Positions 36,040-44,559 of a stretch of 64,000 nucleotides of DNA are shown one piece after another. Under the pieces are notes generated by a model. That model saw only the letters and a program-made list of their open reading frames with translations, searched no databases and was not told where the DNA came from. How positions within the stretch are numbered: the first letter of the stretch is position 1; each line of letters begins with the position of its first letter. The stretch is from Streptomyces sp. V4I8 (lineage in GTDB: Bacteria; Actinomycetota; Actinomycetes; Streptomycetales; Streptomycetaceae). A program made the position numbers and the translations under genes. The stretch covers positions 124,001 to 188,000 of the forward strand of contig NZ_JBGCCN010000002.1 of the NCBI RefSeq assembly GCF_041261225.1, given 5' to 3'.

Positions 36040-36881
36040 CCTGGCGTTTGCGACGACGTCAGTTTTCCACTGGGGCAGGGCCGTTGAGCTGGAACGTTAC
36101 GACAGGGCTGGAAGCGGATCAACTGGAGGCCTTGGTGGTCCGGGTCCACACGATGCTGGTGGAGGACCCCGATCCGCCCGTGGTGCCGGGACGGATGTGG
36201 GCGCTGGGCCTGTACAAGTCCGTGGTCCTGGTGTTGTTCCTGCTGCGGCAGAACCCCGTCCAGCAAGCGGCGGCGGAACTGTTCCACATCTCCCAGGCCA
36301 CCGTCTCGCGCCGGTGGACCACGCTGCTCCCGGTGGTGGAGACGGCCCTGGCCGAGCATGTGCCCGACCCCGCCGACGCCTCACACGGCAGGATCGTCCT
36401 GGCCGACGGGACCCTGGTCACCACGTGGGACTGGGCGAGCGAGGGCACCACGATGTTCTCCGGCAAGCATCGTGACACAGGCTTCAACCTGCAGGTCGCC
36501 GCCACTCTCAGCGGGGACCTGCTCGCCGTCTCCGCGCCGGTACCCGGCAGTCGGCACGACATGTACGCCTGGCGCCAGTCCCACTTTCCCAAAGCCTTCG
36601 CCGACCGGGAGAGCATGGGGGATCTGGGCTATGCCGGCTCCGGCATGCTCACCGCCCGCCGCAAGCCACCCGGTCAGGAACGCCCCGTCAAAGACAAGGT
36701 GTTCAACCAGAGCATCGGCAAGCTCCGCGCCGCCGTCGAACGAGCGATCGCACATCTGAAGGACTGGAAGGTCCTCGCCACTCGCTATCGCGGCCCTCTC
36801 ACCCGGTTCCCCCTCGTCGCCAAGACCGTCACCGCCCTCGCCTTCTACAAGAACGGCTGGTGACCCCGTGAATAAGCCTCC
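35985..36881 (+). mobile_element. IS5-like element, copy 2
   Basis: 897 bp with ends GGAGGGTTATTCACGG and its near complement CCGTGAATAAGCCTCC. The two flanks belong to unrelated genes, so no clear duplication is seen. Confidence 0.85.
36084..36863 (+). CDS. IS5-like transposase, copy 2
   Basis: About 259 aa from a TTG (an in-frame TTG at 36048 is an alternative). Same helix-turn-helix and DDE motifs as the other copies (ADGTLVTTWDW, GSRHDMYAW, AAVERAIAHLKDW). Intact with a TGA directly after the final Trp; nearly identical to copy 3. Confidence 0.85.
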   Translation: MSWNVTTGLEADQLEALVVRVHTMLVEDPDPPVVPGRMWALGLYKSVVLVLFLLRQNPVQQAAAELFHISQATVSRRWTTLLPVVETALAEHVPDPADASHGRIVLADGTLVTTWDWASEGTTMFSGKHRDTGFNLQVAATLSGDLLAVSAPVPGSRHDMYAWRQSHFPKAFADRESMGDLGYAGSGMLTARRKPPGQERPVKDKVFNQSIGKLRAAVERAIAHLKDWKVLATRYRGPLTRFPLVAKTVTALAFYKNGW

Positions 36882-37085
36882 TGGCATCGCCGACGACTGG
36901 CGATCTGGCCCATCATGAGCTGGAGGATCTCTTGGAAGACAGGGGCCGTGACCTGCTGCGGCAGCTGTTCCAGGATCACCTGGACCTGCGGGAGCGGCGC
37001 GAGCAGGAGGCTGTGGCGAGCTTGCGGCCCCGCGTGATCGGTACGGACGGTCTGCCGCGGCCGCGGCTGGAGAGGGGCCATGGCC

Positions 37086-38902
37086 CAAGACCGGGAAGTT
37101 AAGGATCATCCGGTGGGTGCGTAGGCGGCTCGTCCGACTTTCTTGATCAGGCCCCGGTGGGACCATTGGGACATCTGGACGCAGAAGCTGTTCATGTTGG
37201 TGATGCCGAGCAGGCGGGCGACGTCGCGAGCGTGCCACGGGGTGCCGGGCCTGCTGTTCATGATGGCGAGGGCGGGTTGGTAGCGGCCGCTGGGATCGGT
37301 GGTGTCGTCGTTGGCTGCGCCGGTCGCGGGAGCGTCGTGGGGAGCGTTGTCGCAGGTGGGTTCGGTCGCGGGTGGGGAGGTCGACTCGCCGCAGTTTGTG
37401 GTGCGTTCGTGCGTGGTGATGTCGATGCGGTCGACGGCGGTCGCGGAGGTGGGGCGGGCCTGGCCCCTGAAGGAGTGGTAGCGGGAGATGGGGGACTTGA
37501 CCTTGCGGGCGCTGATGCGGGGGCGGCGTACGGGCAGCAGGTTGGTGCGGACGGCGGCGTCGATGGCACCCGGCGTGGCAGTGGTGAGGCCTTCGGCGAG
37601 GGTGACCTGGGTGCGGGCGGCTTGGAGGGCGTGGGTGAAACAGGCGCGGTCGGGGTCGGCTCCGGCTGTGTGGGCGGCGTCGGTCATGGCCATGCGTAGC
37701 AGTTGGTAGACGGTGAGGGTGGCCCACAGTTCCTGTTCGATGCCGAAGCGGTCGCGTGAGCGCAGTACGCGGCCGTTCATCAGTGTGTAGCGCAGAGCGA
37801 AGTAGGCTGACTCGATCTCCCATCTTTCCGCGTAGAGCCTGATCAGACGCTCGGCCGGGTCGAGGAGCGGGTCGAGCAGGGTGGTGGCCAGGCGGTAGCG
37901 GCCGCTGACGTGGGTGCCGTCGGCCAGGTGCAGGGTCAGGTCGGCCTCGATGATCCGGACGGTGAGGTCACCGAGGAGGGCGAGGTAGGAGCCGTCTTCC
38001 AGGATGCGCAACAGCTTCGGGCGGCGGGTGGACTTCAGTCGGGCCAGGAACTGGGCACCGGTTTCGGCGACGTCGGCCAGGAACGCGTTGCTGTCAAAGC
38101 CCCGGCCGATCAGCACCAGGTGCCGCTCGTCCAGCAGGGGCAGCAGCCGGCCGGCGTAGGCAGTCTCCCCTGTGCTGGTCGGTCCGAAGCAGGCCCCGAG
38201 CAGACCGCGGGTGCCGGTCTCCACCAGCGTCATCAGCATGACGGTCGGGTAGCCGGCCCAGGCCAGCCGGTAACGGATCTTCCCCAGCCATCCCCGGGCG
38301 CGGTCGCTGTCCGGTGTCTTGATCGAGGAGCAGCCGTCGAAGGCGACGGTGCGCCAGCAGCGATAGGACACGCCCGGGGTTGTCGGCGGGGCGAGCGGCA
38401 CGGCGAGGGTCTCGAACAGGAGCTTGAGCGGGGCGGGCGTGAGGCGTCGGCGCAGGTGGCGCAGCGCGGTGGTCGACACCTGTGGCAGCGGCAGGCCGCC
38501 GAGAGCGGCGGTGAGTTGGCGCCAGACGCCCTGGTAGCCGTGATCGGGGAACAGGGCGAGGGCGAGCAGGTAGTACACGCCGACACGCGAGGGCAGGTCC
38601 CGTAATCGCTGCTGGGTGCGGCCGGTCTCCTCCAGTACCGCGTCGGCCAGCTCGAAGTCCACGATCTGGGTCAACTCGCCCAGATGCCCCGGGGCATAGA
38701 CCCCTTCCGCGACCGTGCTGGTACGAGTGACGGTGATGGTGGCACACTGACCGGACAACGGGACCTCTGCTCTGGATCTCGGACTGTCTTGCGAGGACGT
38801 CCCAAGATCTACCAGCGGTCCCGTTCCCCATTCAGTCCCAGGTCAACGCGCTCGCGCGTACGTCTGGACAGCACCCTGCCGAGACTTAACTTCCCGGCCT
38901 TG
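37086..38902 (-). mobile_element. IS4-family element inserted in the ISKra4 gene
   Basis: 1,817 bp with 18-bp near-perfect ends CAAG(A/G)CCGGGAAGTTAAG. A 10-bp duplication GGCCATGGCC is at 37076-37085 and 38903-38912. Removing the element and one repeat restores the ISKra4 frame exactly. Confidence 0.9.
37106..38758 (-). CDS. IS4-family transposase with extra C-terminal DNA-binding-like tail
   Basis: 550 aa from a TTG preceded by AGAGG. Residues ~1-420 are IS4-like: Asp in VAFDGCSS and a YREK-type motif around YAERWEIESAYFALR. At the expected second Asp the sequence reads LIGRGFDSN, so the catalytic triad may be altered. The last ~130 residues are an extension: a low-complexity linker, then DVARLLGITNMNSFCVQMSQ with LIKKVGRAAYAPT, which resembles a winged helix. 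IS4 enzymes are usually about 400-450 aa, so the tail is unusual. Confidence 0.8.
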   Translation of the reverse strand: MSGQCATITVTRTSTVAEGVYAPGHLGELTQIVDFELADAVLEETGRTQQRLRDLPSRVGVYYLLALALFPDHGYQGVWRQLTAALGGLPLPQVSTTALRHLRRRLTPAPLKLLFETLAVPLAPPTTPGVSYRCWRTVAFDGCSSIKTPDSDRARGWLGKIRYRLAWAGYPTVMLMTLVETGTRGLLGACFGPTSTGETAYAGRLLPLLDERHLVLIGRGFDSNAFLADVAETGAQFLARLKSTRRPKLLRILEDGSYLALLGDLTVRIIEADLTLHLADGTHVSGRYRLATTLLDPLLDPAERLIRLYAERWEIESAYFALRYTLMNGRVLRSRDRFGIEQELWATLTVYQLLRMAMTDAAHTAGADPDRACFTHALQAARTQVTLAEGLTTATPGAIDAAVRTNLLPVRRPRISARKVKSPISRYHSFRGQARPTSATAVDRIDITTHERTTNCGESTSPPATEPTCDNAPHDAPATGAANDDTTDPSGRYQPALAIMNSRPGTPWHARDVARLLGITNMNSFCVQMSQWSHRGLIKKVGRAAYAPTG

Positions 38903-40048
38903 GGCCATGGCCGGCTGCTGGCCACGGTGTTCGGCACGGTGACCGTCTCCCGCCTCGCCTGGAGGCGCCTGGAGGCGTCGAACGTGCACCCGGCGGATGC
39001 GGTGCTGTCACTGCCGCGGGGCCGACACTCGCACGGTCTGGCCCGCCTCGCCGTCCAGGCGGCCACCCGGATGTCCTACGACGCGGCCCACGAGACGATC
39101 ATCCGGCGGTGCGGCCGCGTGCTCGGCAAGCGTCGGCTCGCCGGTCTGCTCGTCGAGGCCGCCGGTGACGTCGACGCCTTCTACAACGCCAGAATCGTTC
39201 AACCCTGCGCTCCGGCAACAGTGTTGGTGCTGTCCGCGGACGGCAAGGGCATCGTGATGAGGCCCGAGGCCCTGCGGGAGGCCACCCGGCAGGCCGCCGA
39301 AAAGCGGCAGCACGCCTTTCGCACGCGTCTGGCCGCCGGGGAGAAGAACGGCAGAAAACGCATGGCCACGCTCGGCGCGGTCTACGACGCCGAACCGGCA
39401 CCCCGCCGGCCGCACGATGTGATCACGCCGCCCGGCGGCTTCACGGACGGGCACATCCGCCGGCCCGGCCCCGTTGCCCGGGACAAGTGGCTGTGCGGCT
39501 CGGTGGAACACGACGCCGAGCACGTTGTGGCGCAGGTCTTCGAGCACGCGCAGGCCCGCGACCCCGAACATCGCCGCACCTGGGTGGTCCTGGTCGACGG
39601 CGCCCGCCATCAACTCGACCTCGTCCAGGCCGAAGCCCGTCTCCACCACGTCGAGGCGCACATCGTCATCGACATCATCCACGTCCTGGAGAGGTTGTGG
39701 GCGGCGGCCTGGTGCTTCCACCGTCCCGGCGACAAGAGGGTCGAGGACTGGGTCGCCGTCCACGCCCTGGCCATCTTGAACGGCGACGCCACCGAGACGG
39801 CCGACACCCTTCAAGCCCAGGCTGATCAGGCCAAGTTGACCGGCGGACAGCGGCACGGTGTCGATACCTGCGTCCGCTACCTGCGCGGCAACGCAGATTT
39901 CCTGCACTACGAGAAGGCCCTCGCGGCCGGCTGGCCCATCGCCACCGGGATCATCGAAGGCGCGGCCCGCCATCTCGTCGCCGACCGTCTCGACATCAGC
40001 GGAGCCCGCTGGGGTCTCGACGGCGCCGAAGCCGTCCTGAAACTCCGT

Positions 40049-42046
40049 CCCGGGTTCGACGTAATTCGGCGGCCTGGAGAGTCGAAAGTGGGGCCTGACC
40101 TGCGGGGGCATGGGTGTGGCCGCCTGGAGGGCGTGTCTCTAGGCGGTGGTGTTGTGGCTGGTCAGCGCGGTGTGGGCTGAAGGCCGGCGATCTGCGTGGG
40201 GGCGGGGATGCCGAGCTTGGCGAGCAGGTCCTGCTGGGGCTTGGTGGGGGTGGTGACCTGCTGGAACGTGCCGGTGGGGCCGGTGAAGGTGCCCAGGTGG
40301 AGGCGGTCGAGCTCGCGGCGGATCCTGGGCCAGGTCTCGCCGGTGGCGGTCTCCGCGATGCGGATGAGCAGGAGCGCGAGCCAGCACAGCAGGACGTGGG
40401 CGCGGATGCGTTCCTCGAGCCGGTGGTAGACCGGCCGCAGGTCGATGACCTGCTTCATGTCCCGCCAGCCACGCTCGACTTCCAGGAGGGCCTTGTAGCC
40501 GCGCGCGATGTCCTCGGCGGAGAGCTTGGGGTCCGAGCAGCGCAGCAGGTACTTGCCGTCGCGGTTCTCCTCGGCTTTGACCTTGGTCTGGTCGACGCGG
40601 AGCTTCCCGGCGGGGGTGATGCGCAGGTAGCGGTTCAGGCCGGGCTTGGCGGCGATCTTGCCGCGTAGCTCGCCGCGCTTGAAGTCGCTGAGCTTGTCGG
40701 TATCGGCGATCAGCTCTTGGAGTTGGGCGACGAGTTGCTCGCGCATGTGCTGGTCGCGGTCGGCGGCTTCGGGGTTGTGGCAGATGACGAACCGTTCGGT
40801 GTCGCTGATCCGTACCTCCTTGACGCGCATGTTCCCGGTGATGTCCTGGTAGCGGCCCTGTCGGGACAGGGCCTGCTTGACCTCGGGGGATGTGGTGCGG
40901 AGCTTCTCGCCGATGATGTAGGCGTCGGTGCCGCTGCGCAGGTAGCGGCGGTTGCGGTCAGATGAGAAGCCGCGGTCGGCGACCCACACGATCTTGGAGA
41001 GGGTCCAGTCGCGCATGTCGTCCTTGACCTGCCGGATCAGGGTCTGGTCCGAGGCATTTCCGGGCCAGGACCAGACGCGGACCGGGATGCCGTCGCGGGT
41101 GACCGCCAGGCCGATCACGATCTGGGGCAGGTCGTCGCGGGAGTCCTTCGACTTGCCGTGCGTGCGGAACCCGGCCGGCTTGGCCGCGTCCCCGACGTCC
41201 TGGCCCTCGTCGCCGGCGTCGTCCCGGCGGTGGCCCTTCTCGTCGCGGGCGACGGACTCGTCGGGTTCCTCGAGTTCGAAGTAGGTGCTGGTGGTGTCGA
41301 AGAACAGCAGGTCCACTTCCAGGTTCAGCAGGTTCGCGACCTCGTCGAAGACCTGCTTCTCCAGGTCGTCCTTGACCTCGTGGAGCCAGTCCATCGCCCG
41401 GTAGCAGGACTGCTCGCCGGCCTCGGGCAGCGAGTCGATGTGCACGTCGTGGGTGATCCACTCGGCGGCGGCGAGCTTCGAGGACGGGGCCAGCGCGCGG
41501 TTGGCGACCAGCGCGAACAACACCCGCTCGGTCGCGGTCATGTCCCGGGGCCGGCCTCGCTTGGGCTGCCCGACCCGGCCCACGATCTTGTCGATCTTCA
41601 GGCGGTGCCACAGGTGGTCCAGGACATAGGCGCCCCCGAACGGCACCGAGCCCGTGTACTCCAGCCCCGGTGCGGTGTTCGCCGCCAGGGCTTCGCCGGG
41701 CTCCAGCAGCCGGGACAGGGACGCGACGAGCCGCCGGATCGCGTCGCGGTCCAGCTCGTCCTCGCGGCCGAAGGTGAACAGTACCTTCGGCACCGCCCGG
41801 CCCTTCACCGGGTCCCACTCGTTGTGGGCCAGGTGCAGGTACCGCACCGTCCCCGACTTGTTCTCCCGCTTCGTGGTCCTCACGTACACGACTCCAGACC
41901 ATACGAGCTATGGCCAGGCCAGCGCAGGGAAATCAAAGAAGTCGTGTCTCTAGGCATTTTCGGGTGCGGCTCCAGCCGAGGCCTCCGTGACCAGCGGCTT
42001 CACCCCGTCGCCGCCTCCAGAACCCCCGAATTACGTCGAACCCGGG
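40049..42046 (-). mobile_element. IS1634-family element, copy 1
   Basis: 1,998 bp with terminal repeats CCCGGGTTCGACGTAATTCG. The flanks differ (TCCGT and CAAGG): ISKra4 on the left, IS3 on the right. No target duplication, so probably recombined with another copy. Confidence 0.9.
40162..41889 (-). CDS. IS1634-family transposase, copy 1
   Basis: 575 aa. YLHLAHNEWDP near the start, then FFDTTSTYFELEE (first Asp), WVADRGFSSDRNRRYL (second Asp) and LLEVERGWRDMKQVIDLRPVYHR (Glu, YREK-type). The full-length frame is intact. A second copy is at 50179-51906 and differs at about a dozen residues. Confidence 0.95.
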   Translation of the reverse strand: MYVRTTKRENKSGTVRYLHLAHNEWDPVKGRAVPKVLFTFGREDELDRDAIRRLVASLSRLLEPGEALAANTAPGLEYTGSVPFGGAYVLDHLWHRLKIDKIVGRVGQPKRGRPRDMTATERVLFALVANRALAPSSKLAAAEWITHDVHIDSLPEAGEQSCYRAMDWLHEVKDDLEKQVFDEVANLLNLEVDLLFFDTTSTYFELEEPDESVARDEKGHRRDDAGDEGQDVGDAAKPAGFRTHGKSKDSRDDLPQIVIGLAVTRDGIPVRVWSWPGNASDQTLIRQVKDDMRDWTLSKIVWVADRGFSSDRNRRYLRSGTDAYIIGEKLRTTSPEVKQALSRQGRYQDITGNMRVKEVRISDTERFVICHNPEAADRDQHMREQLVAQLQELIADTDKLSDFKRGELRGKIAAKPGLNRYLRITPAGKLRVDQTKVKAEENRDGKYLLRCSDPKLSAEDIARGYKALLEVERGWRDMKQVIDLRPVYHRLEERIRAHVLLCWLALLLIRIAETATGETWPRIRRELDRLHLGTFTGPTGTFQQVTTPTKPQQDLLAKLGIPAPTQIAGLQPTPR

Positions 42047-42322
42047 CAAGGCATACCGGGCCGATGCACTGTTCGACGCTCACCGCGACGACCCGGAGTT
42101 CGGCCACCGCTTCCTTGTCGACGAGGCCCGCGCCGCGGGCGAGGTGATGGCCGAGCGGACCGCCTGGCGGATCTGCCGGGACAACGGCTGGTGGAGCGCG
42201 TTTGGAAAGCGAAGCGGTCGCGGCAAGAACGCCAAGGCCGGGCCGCCGGTCCACGACGATCGAGTGCGGCGCATCTTCACCGCCGACGCCCCGAACCGGC
42301 TGTGGCTCACTGACATCACCGA

Positions 42323-43807
42323 CACGGCAGCTGTAGTTCTTGATCGTTGGCGTGTTCGTGCTGGTCAACGGGGGTGCGGGGGCGGCCGAGGGTAGGGGGA
42401 CGGCCACCGTGATCATGAGCGTTTGTGACGACGATCAAGGAACAGGTGGCCGTGGAGGCCACGATAGCCGGGCAGGAGTGGACGGCCGCGTTCGGGGCGG
42501 TGATGGCCGAGGTCGCTGACTGCTTCCCGCGCCGGGAACCGCGCCTGCTGGCGCGGGAGATGACCGAGGGCATGCTGATGGAGCTCGATACGCGCAACTG
42601 CTGGACGCTCGGCGAGGCGCTGGGGCACTCGGGCCCGCACCGGCTGCAGCACTTCCTCTCCCGTGGTGTGTGGGACCACGATCTGGCCCGCGACCGGCTC
42701 ATGACCTGGGCGGCCGGTGAACTCGCGGACGACCAGGCGGTGTTGATCGTGGACGAGACCGGTGATGAGAAGTCCTCGACCGACTGCGTGGGAGCGGCCC
42801 ACCAGTACTCCGGGGCGCTCGGCGGTATCGGTCTGTGCCAGGTCTCCGTCCACCTCACCTACGCCTCGGTAAGCGGGCACACGCTGATCGACCGCGCCCT
42901 CTACCTGGGCGCCGGGTGGGCCGCCGACGAGGAACGCCGCCTGCTCACCCACGTCCCCGACGAGACCCTGTTCGCCACCAAGCCACAGCTCGCGGCCGCC
43001 ATGCTGCAGCGTGTACGTGCCCTGGGGATACCGGCCCGCTGGCTGGCCGGCGACGAGGTGTACGGCGGTCGCGAGCTGCGACGGCATGCACGGGCACTCG
43101 GCCTCGACTACGCCCTCGCGGTCCGCGCCGACCACCGCGTCACCACCCCAGCCGGCCGCTTCACCGCCACCGAACTCGCCGCCCGCTTACCCCGCCGCAC
43201 CTGGATGCGCATGCGTACCGGCCACGGGACCAAGGGCGACCGTCACTACGACTGGGCCATGATCGGCGTCCTCGCCGACGACACCCCCGAAAGCACCGGG
43301 CCGGGCCACTCCTACCTGCTGGTGCGCCGCCACCGCTACACCCGCGAACTCTCCTTCTACCGCTGCCACTCCGCAACCGCGGTCACCATGGCCACCCTGG
43401 TCGATGTGGTGTGCTGCAGATGGAAAATCGAAGAGGACTTCCAGGCCGGAAAATCCGACTGCGGCCTGGACGAGGGCCAGACCACCTGCTGGAACTCCTG
43501 GATGCGCTGGAGCCTGATCAGCATGCTCGCCGCAGCCATCCTGGCCGTCACCCAAGCCCGCGCCGCCGCCCAGACACCCAGCGGCCCACTCGCCCCCTCA
43601 AGCACCCGCGAGCTGCTGCGACTCCTACGCGCCACCGCCCTGCGCCCTCCCCGCCGCGACCTGGAGCACCTCCTGCACTGGTCCGCATGGCGCCGCCACC
43701 ATCAACAGCAAGCCACCGAAGCCCACCGCCGCTGGAACAACATCACCGCCGCAGCAACCACCTGACCAGCAACAATGACCAACCGATCAAGAACTACAGC
43801 TGCCGTG
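42323..43807 (+). mobile_element. IS701-like element inserted in IS3
   Basis: 1,485 bp. Ends CACGGCAGCTGTAGTTCTTG and its complement. ACCGA occurs at both junctions (42318-42322 and 43808-43812), and removing one restores the IS3 frame. Confidence 0.85.
42425..43765 (+). CDS. IS701-family transposase
   Basis: 446 aa from a GTG. DDE-type residues are in AVLIVDETGDEKSS, RWLAGDEVYGG and RWKIEEDFQAGKSDCGLD. The C-terminus LEHLLHWSAWRRHHQQQA matches the family. The gene is intact and is a candidate active element. Confidence 0.9.
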   Translation: MTTIKEQVAVEATIAGQEWTAAFGAVMAEVADCFPRREPRLLAREMTEGMLMELDTRNCWTLGEALGHSGPHRLQHFLSRGVWDHDLARDRLMTWAAGELADDQAVLIVDETGDEKSSTDCVGAAHQYSGALGGIGLCQVSVHLTYASVSGHTLIDRALYLGAGWAADEERRLLTHVPDETLFATKPQLAAAMLQRVRALGIPARWLAGDEVYGGRELRRHARALGLDYALAVRADHRVTTPAGRFTATELAARLPRRTWMRMRTGHGTKGDRHYDWAMIGVLADDTPESTGPGHSYLLVRRHRYTRELSFYRCHSATAVTMATLVDVVCCRWKIEEDFQAGKSDCGLDEGQTTCWNSWMRWSLISMLAAAILAVTQARAAAQTPSGPLAPSSTRELLRLLRATALRPPRRDLEHLLHWSAWRRHHQQQATEAHRRWNNITAAATT

Positions 43808-43996
43808 ACCGAGCACGCCACCGACGAGGGGAAGCTGTACCTGTGCGCGGTCAAGGACGTGTTCTCGGGCCGCATTGTGGGCTATTCCATCGACGACCGG
43901 ATGCAGTCCCGCCTCGCGGTCACCGCTCTGCAATCCGCCGTTGCCCGCCGTGGCCAGGTGGCCGGGTGCATTGTGCATTCGGATCGCGGCTCTCAG

Positions 43997-44537
43997 GGCG
44001 GATTCAACTGATCGTCGCAACGCTGGCTTGCGCTGATTGTAGATAGTCGTCGAGGGCTTCGGCGGGTGTCTTCCAGTCGAGGGTCTTGCGGGGGCGGGAG
44101 TTGAGGACCGAGGCAATGGCGGCCAGCTCGTCGGCGTTCCATCTGGACAGGTCGGTGCCCTTGGGGAAGTACTGGCGTAGCAGTCCGTTGGTGTTTTCGT
44201 TCGTGGCGCGTTGCCAGGGGGCATGCGGGTCCGCGAAGTAGACCGGTAGCCCTGTCTCGATGGTGAGTTGGGCGTGAGCGGAGAGTTCCTTCCCACGGTC
44301 CCAGGTCAGTGACCGGCGAAGCTGGTCGGGCAACGTGGACATCGTGGTGGCCAGGGCGTCCTTCATGGCCACGGCACCGTAGCCGGCCAGCGCAGGCCCG
44401 TTCTTGGTGCGCGGGATCGTGCCGTAGCCCTCGGCCCGTGGCAGGTGGACCAGCATCGTGTAGCGGGTAGTACGTTCCACGAGCGTGCCGATCGCCGACC
44501 GGTTCAGCCCGATGATCAGTCGGGTAGCGGGCCTCAC
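43997..44537 (-). pseudogene. IS30-family transposase C-terminal half, copy 1
   Basis: About 177 codons: LIIGLNRSAIGTLVERTTRY, LTWDRGKELSAHAQ (second Asp), DPHAPWQRATNENTNGLL (Glu) and NSRPRKTLDWKTPAEAL. The N-terminal half, including the helix-turn-helix and first Asp, is missing and replaced by unrelated bases (about 44,515-44,560). The end GGCGGATTCAAC abuts the IS3 HSDRGSQ codons. Confidence 0.85.
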
Positions 44538-44559
44538 GAATTCATGGCGCCCGGTGTCG

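Larger units (their letters stand above)
36882..40048 (+). pseudogene. ISKra4-family transposase, truncated at both ends and split by IS4
   Basis: 36,881-37,085 encodes an ISKra4 N-terminal region (HHELEDLLEDRGRDLLRQLF, DHLDLRERREQ, LERGHG). After the IS4 element, 38,913-40,048 continues in frame (LLATVFGTVTVSRLAWRR, LVLSADGKGIVMRPEAL, VVLVDGARHQLD, IDIIHVLERLW, TGIIEGAARHLVADR). The first codons are lost to IS5-like copy 2, and the C-terminus is lost at LKLRP to IS1634 copy 1. Confidence 0.85.
42047..43996 (+). pseudogene. IS3-family orfB, truncated at both ends and split by an IS701-like element
   Basis: 42,047-42,322 encodes ALFDAHRDDPEFGHRFL, AERTAWRICRDNGWWSAF and NRLWLTDIT. After the inserted element, 43,808-43,996 continues with TEHATDEGKLYLCAVKDVF and VAGCIVHSDRGSQ. 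The 5' end is lost to IS1634, and the 3' end to an IS30 fragment exactly after the HSDRGSQ codons. Confidence 0.85.

Noticed and set aside
36381-37823. 480-codon minus-strand frame across IS5-like copy 2 and IS4
   Set aside because: A patchwork of antisense and out-of-frame pieces of two known transposases.
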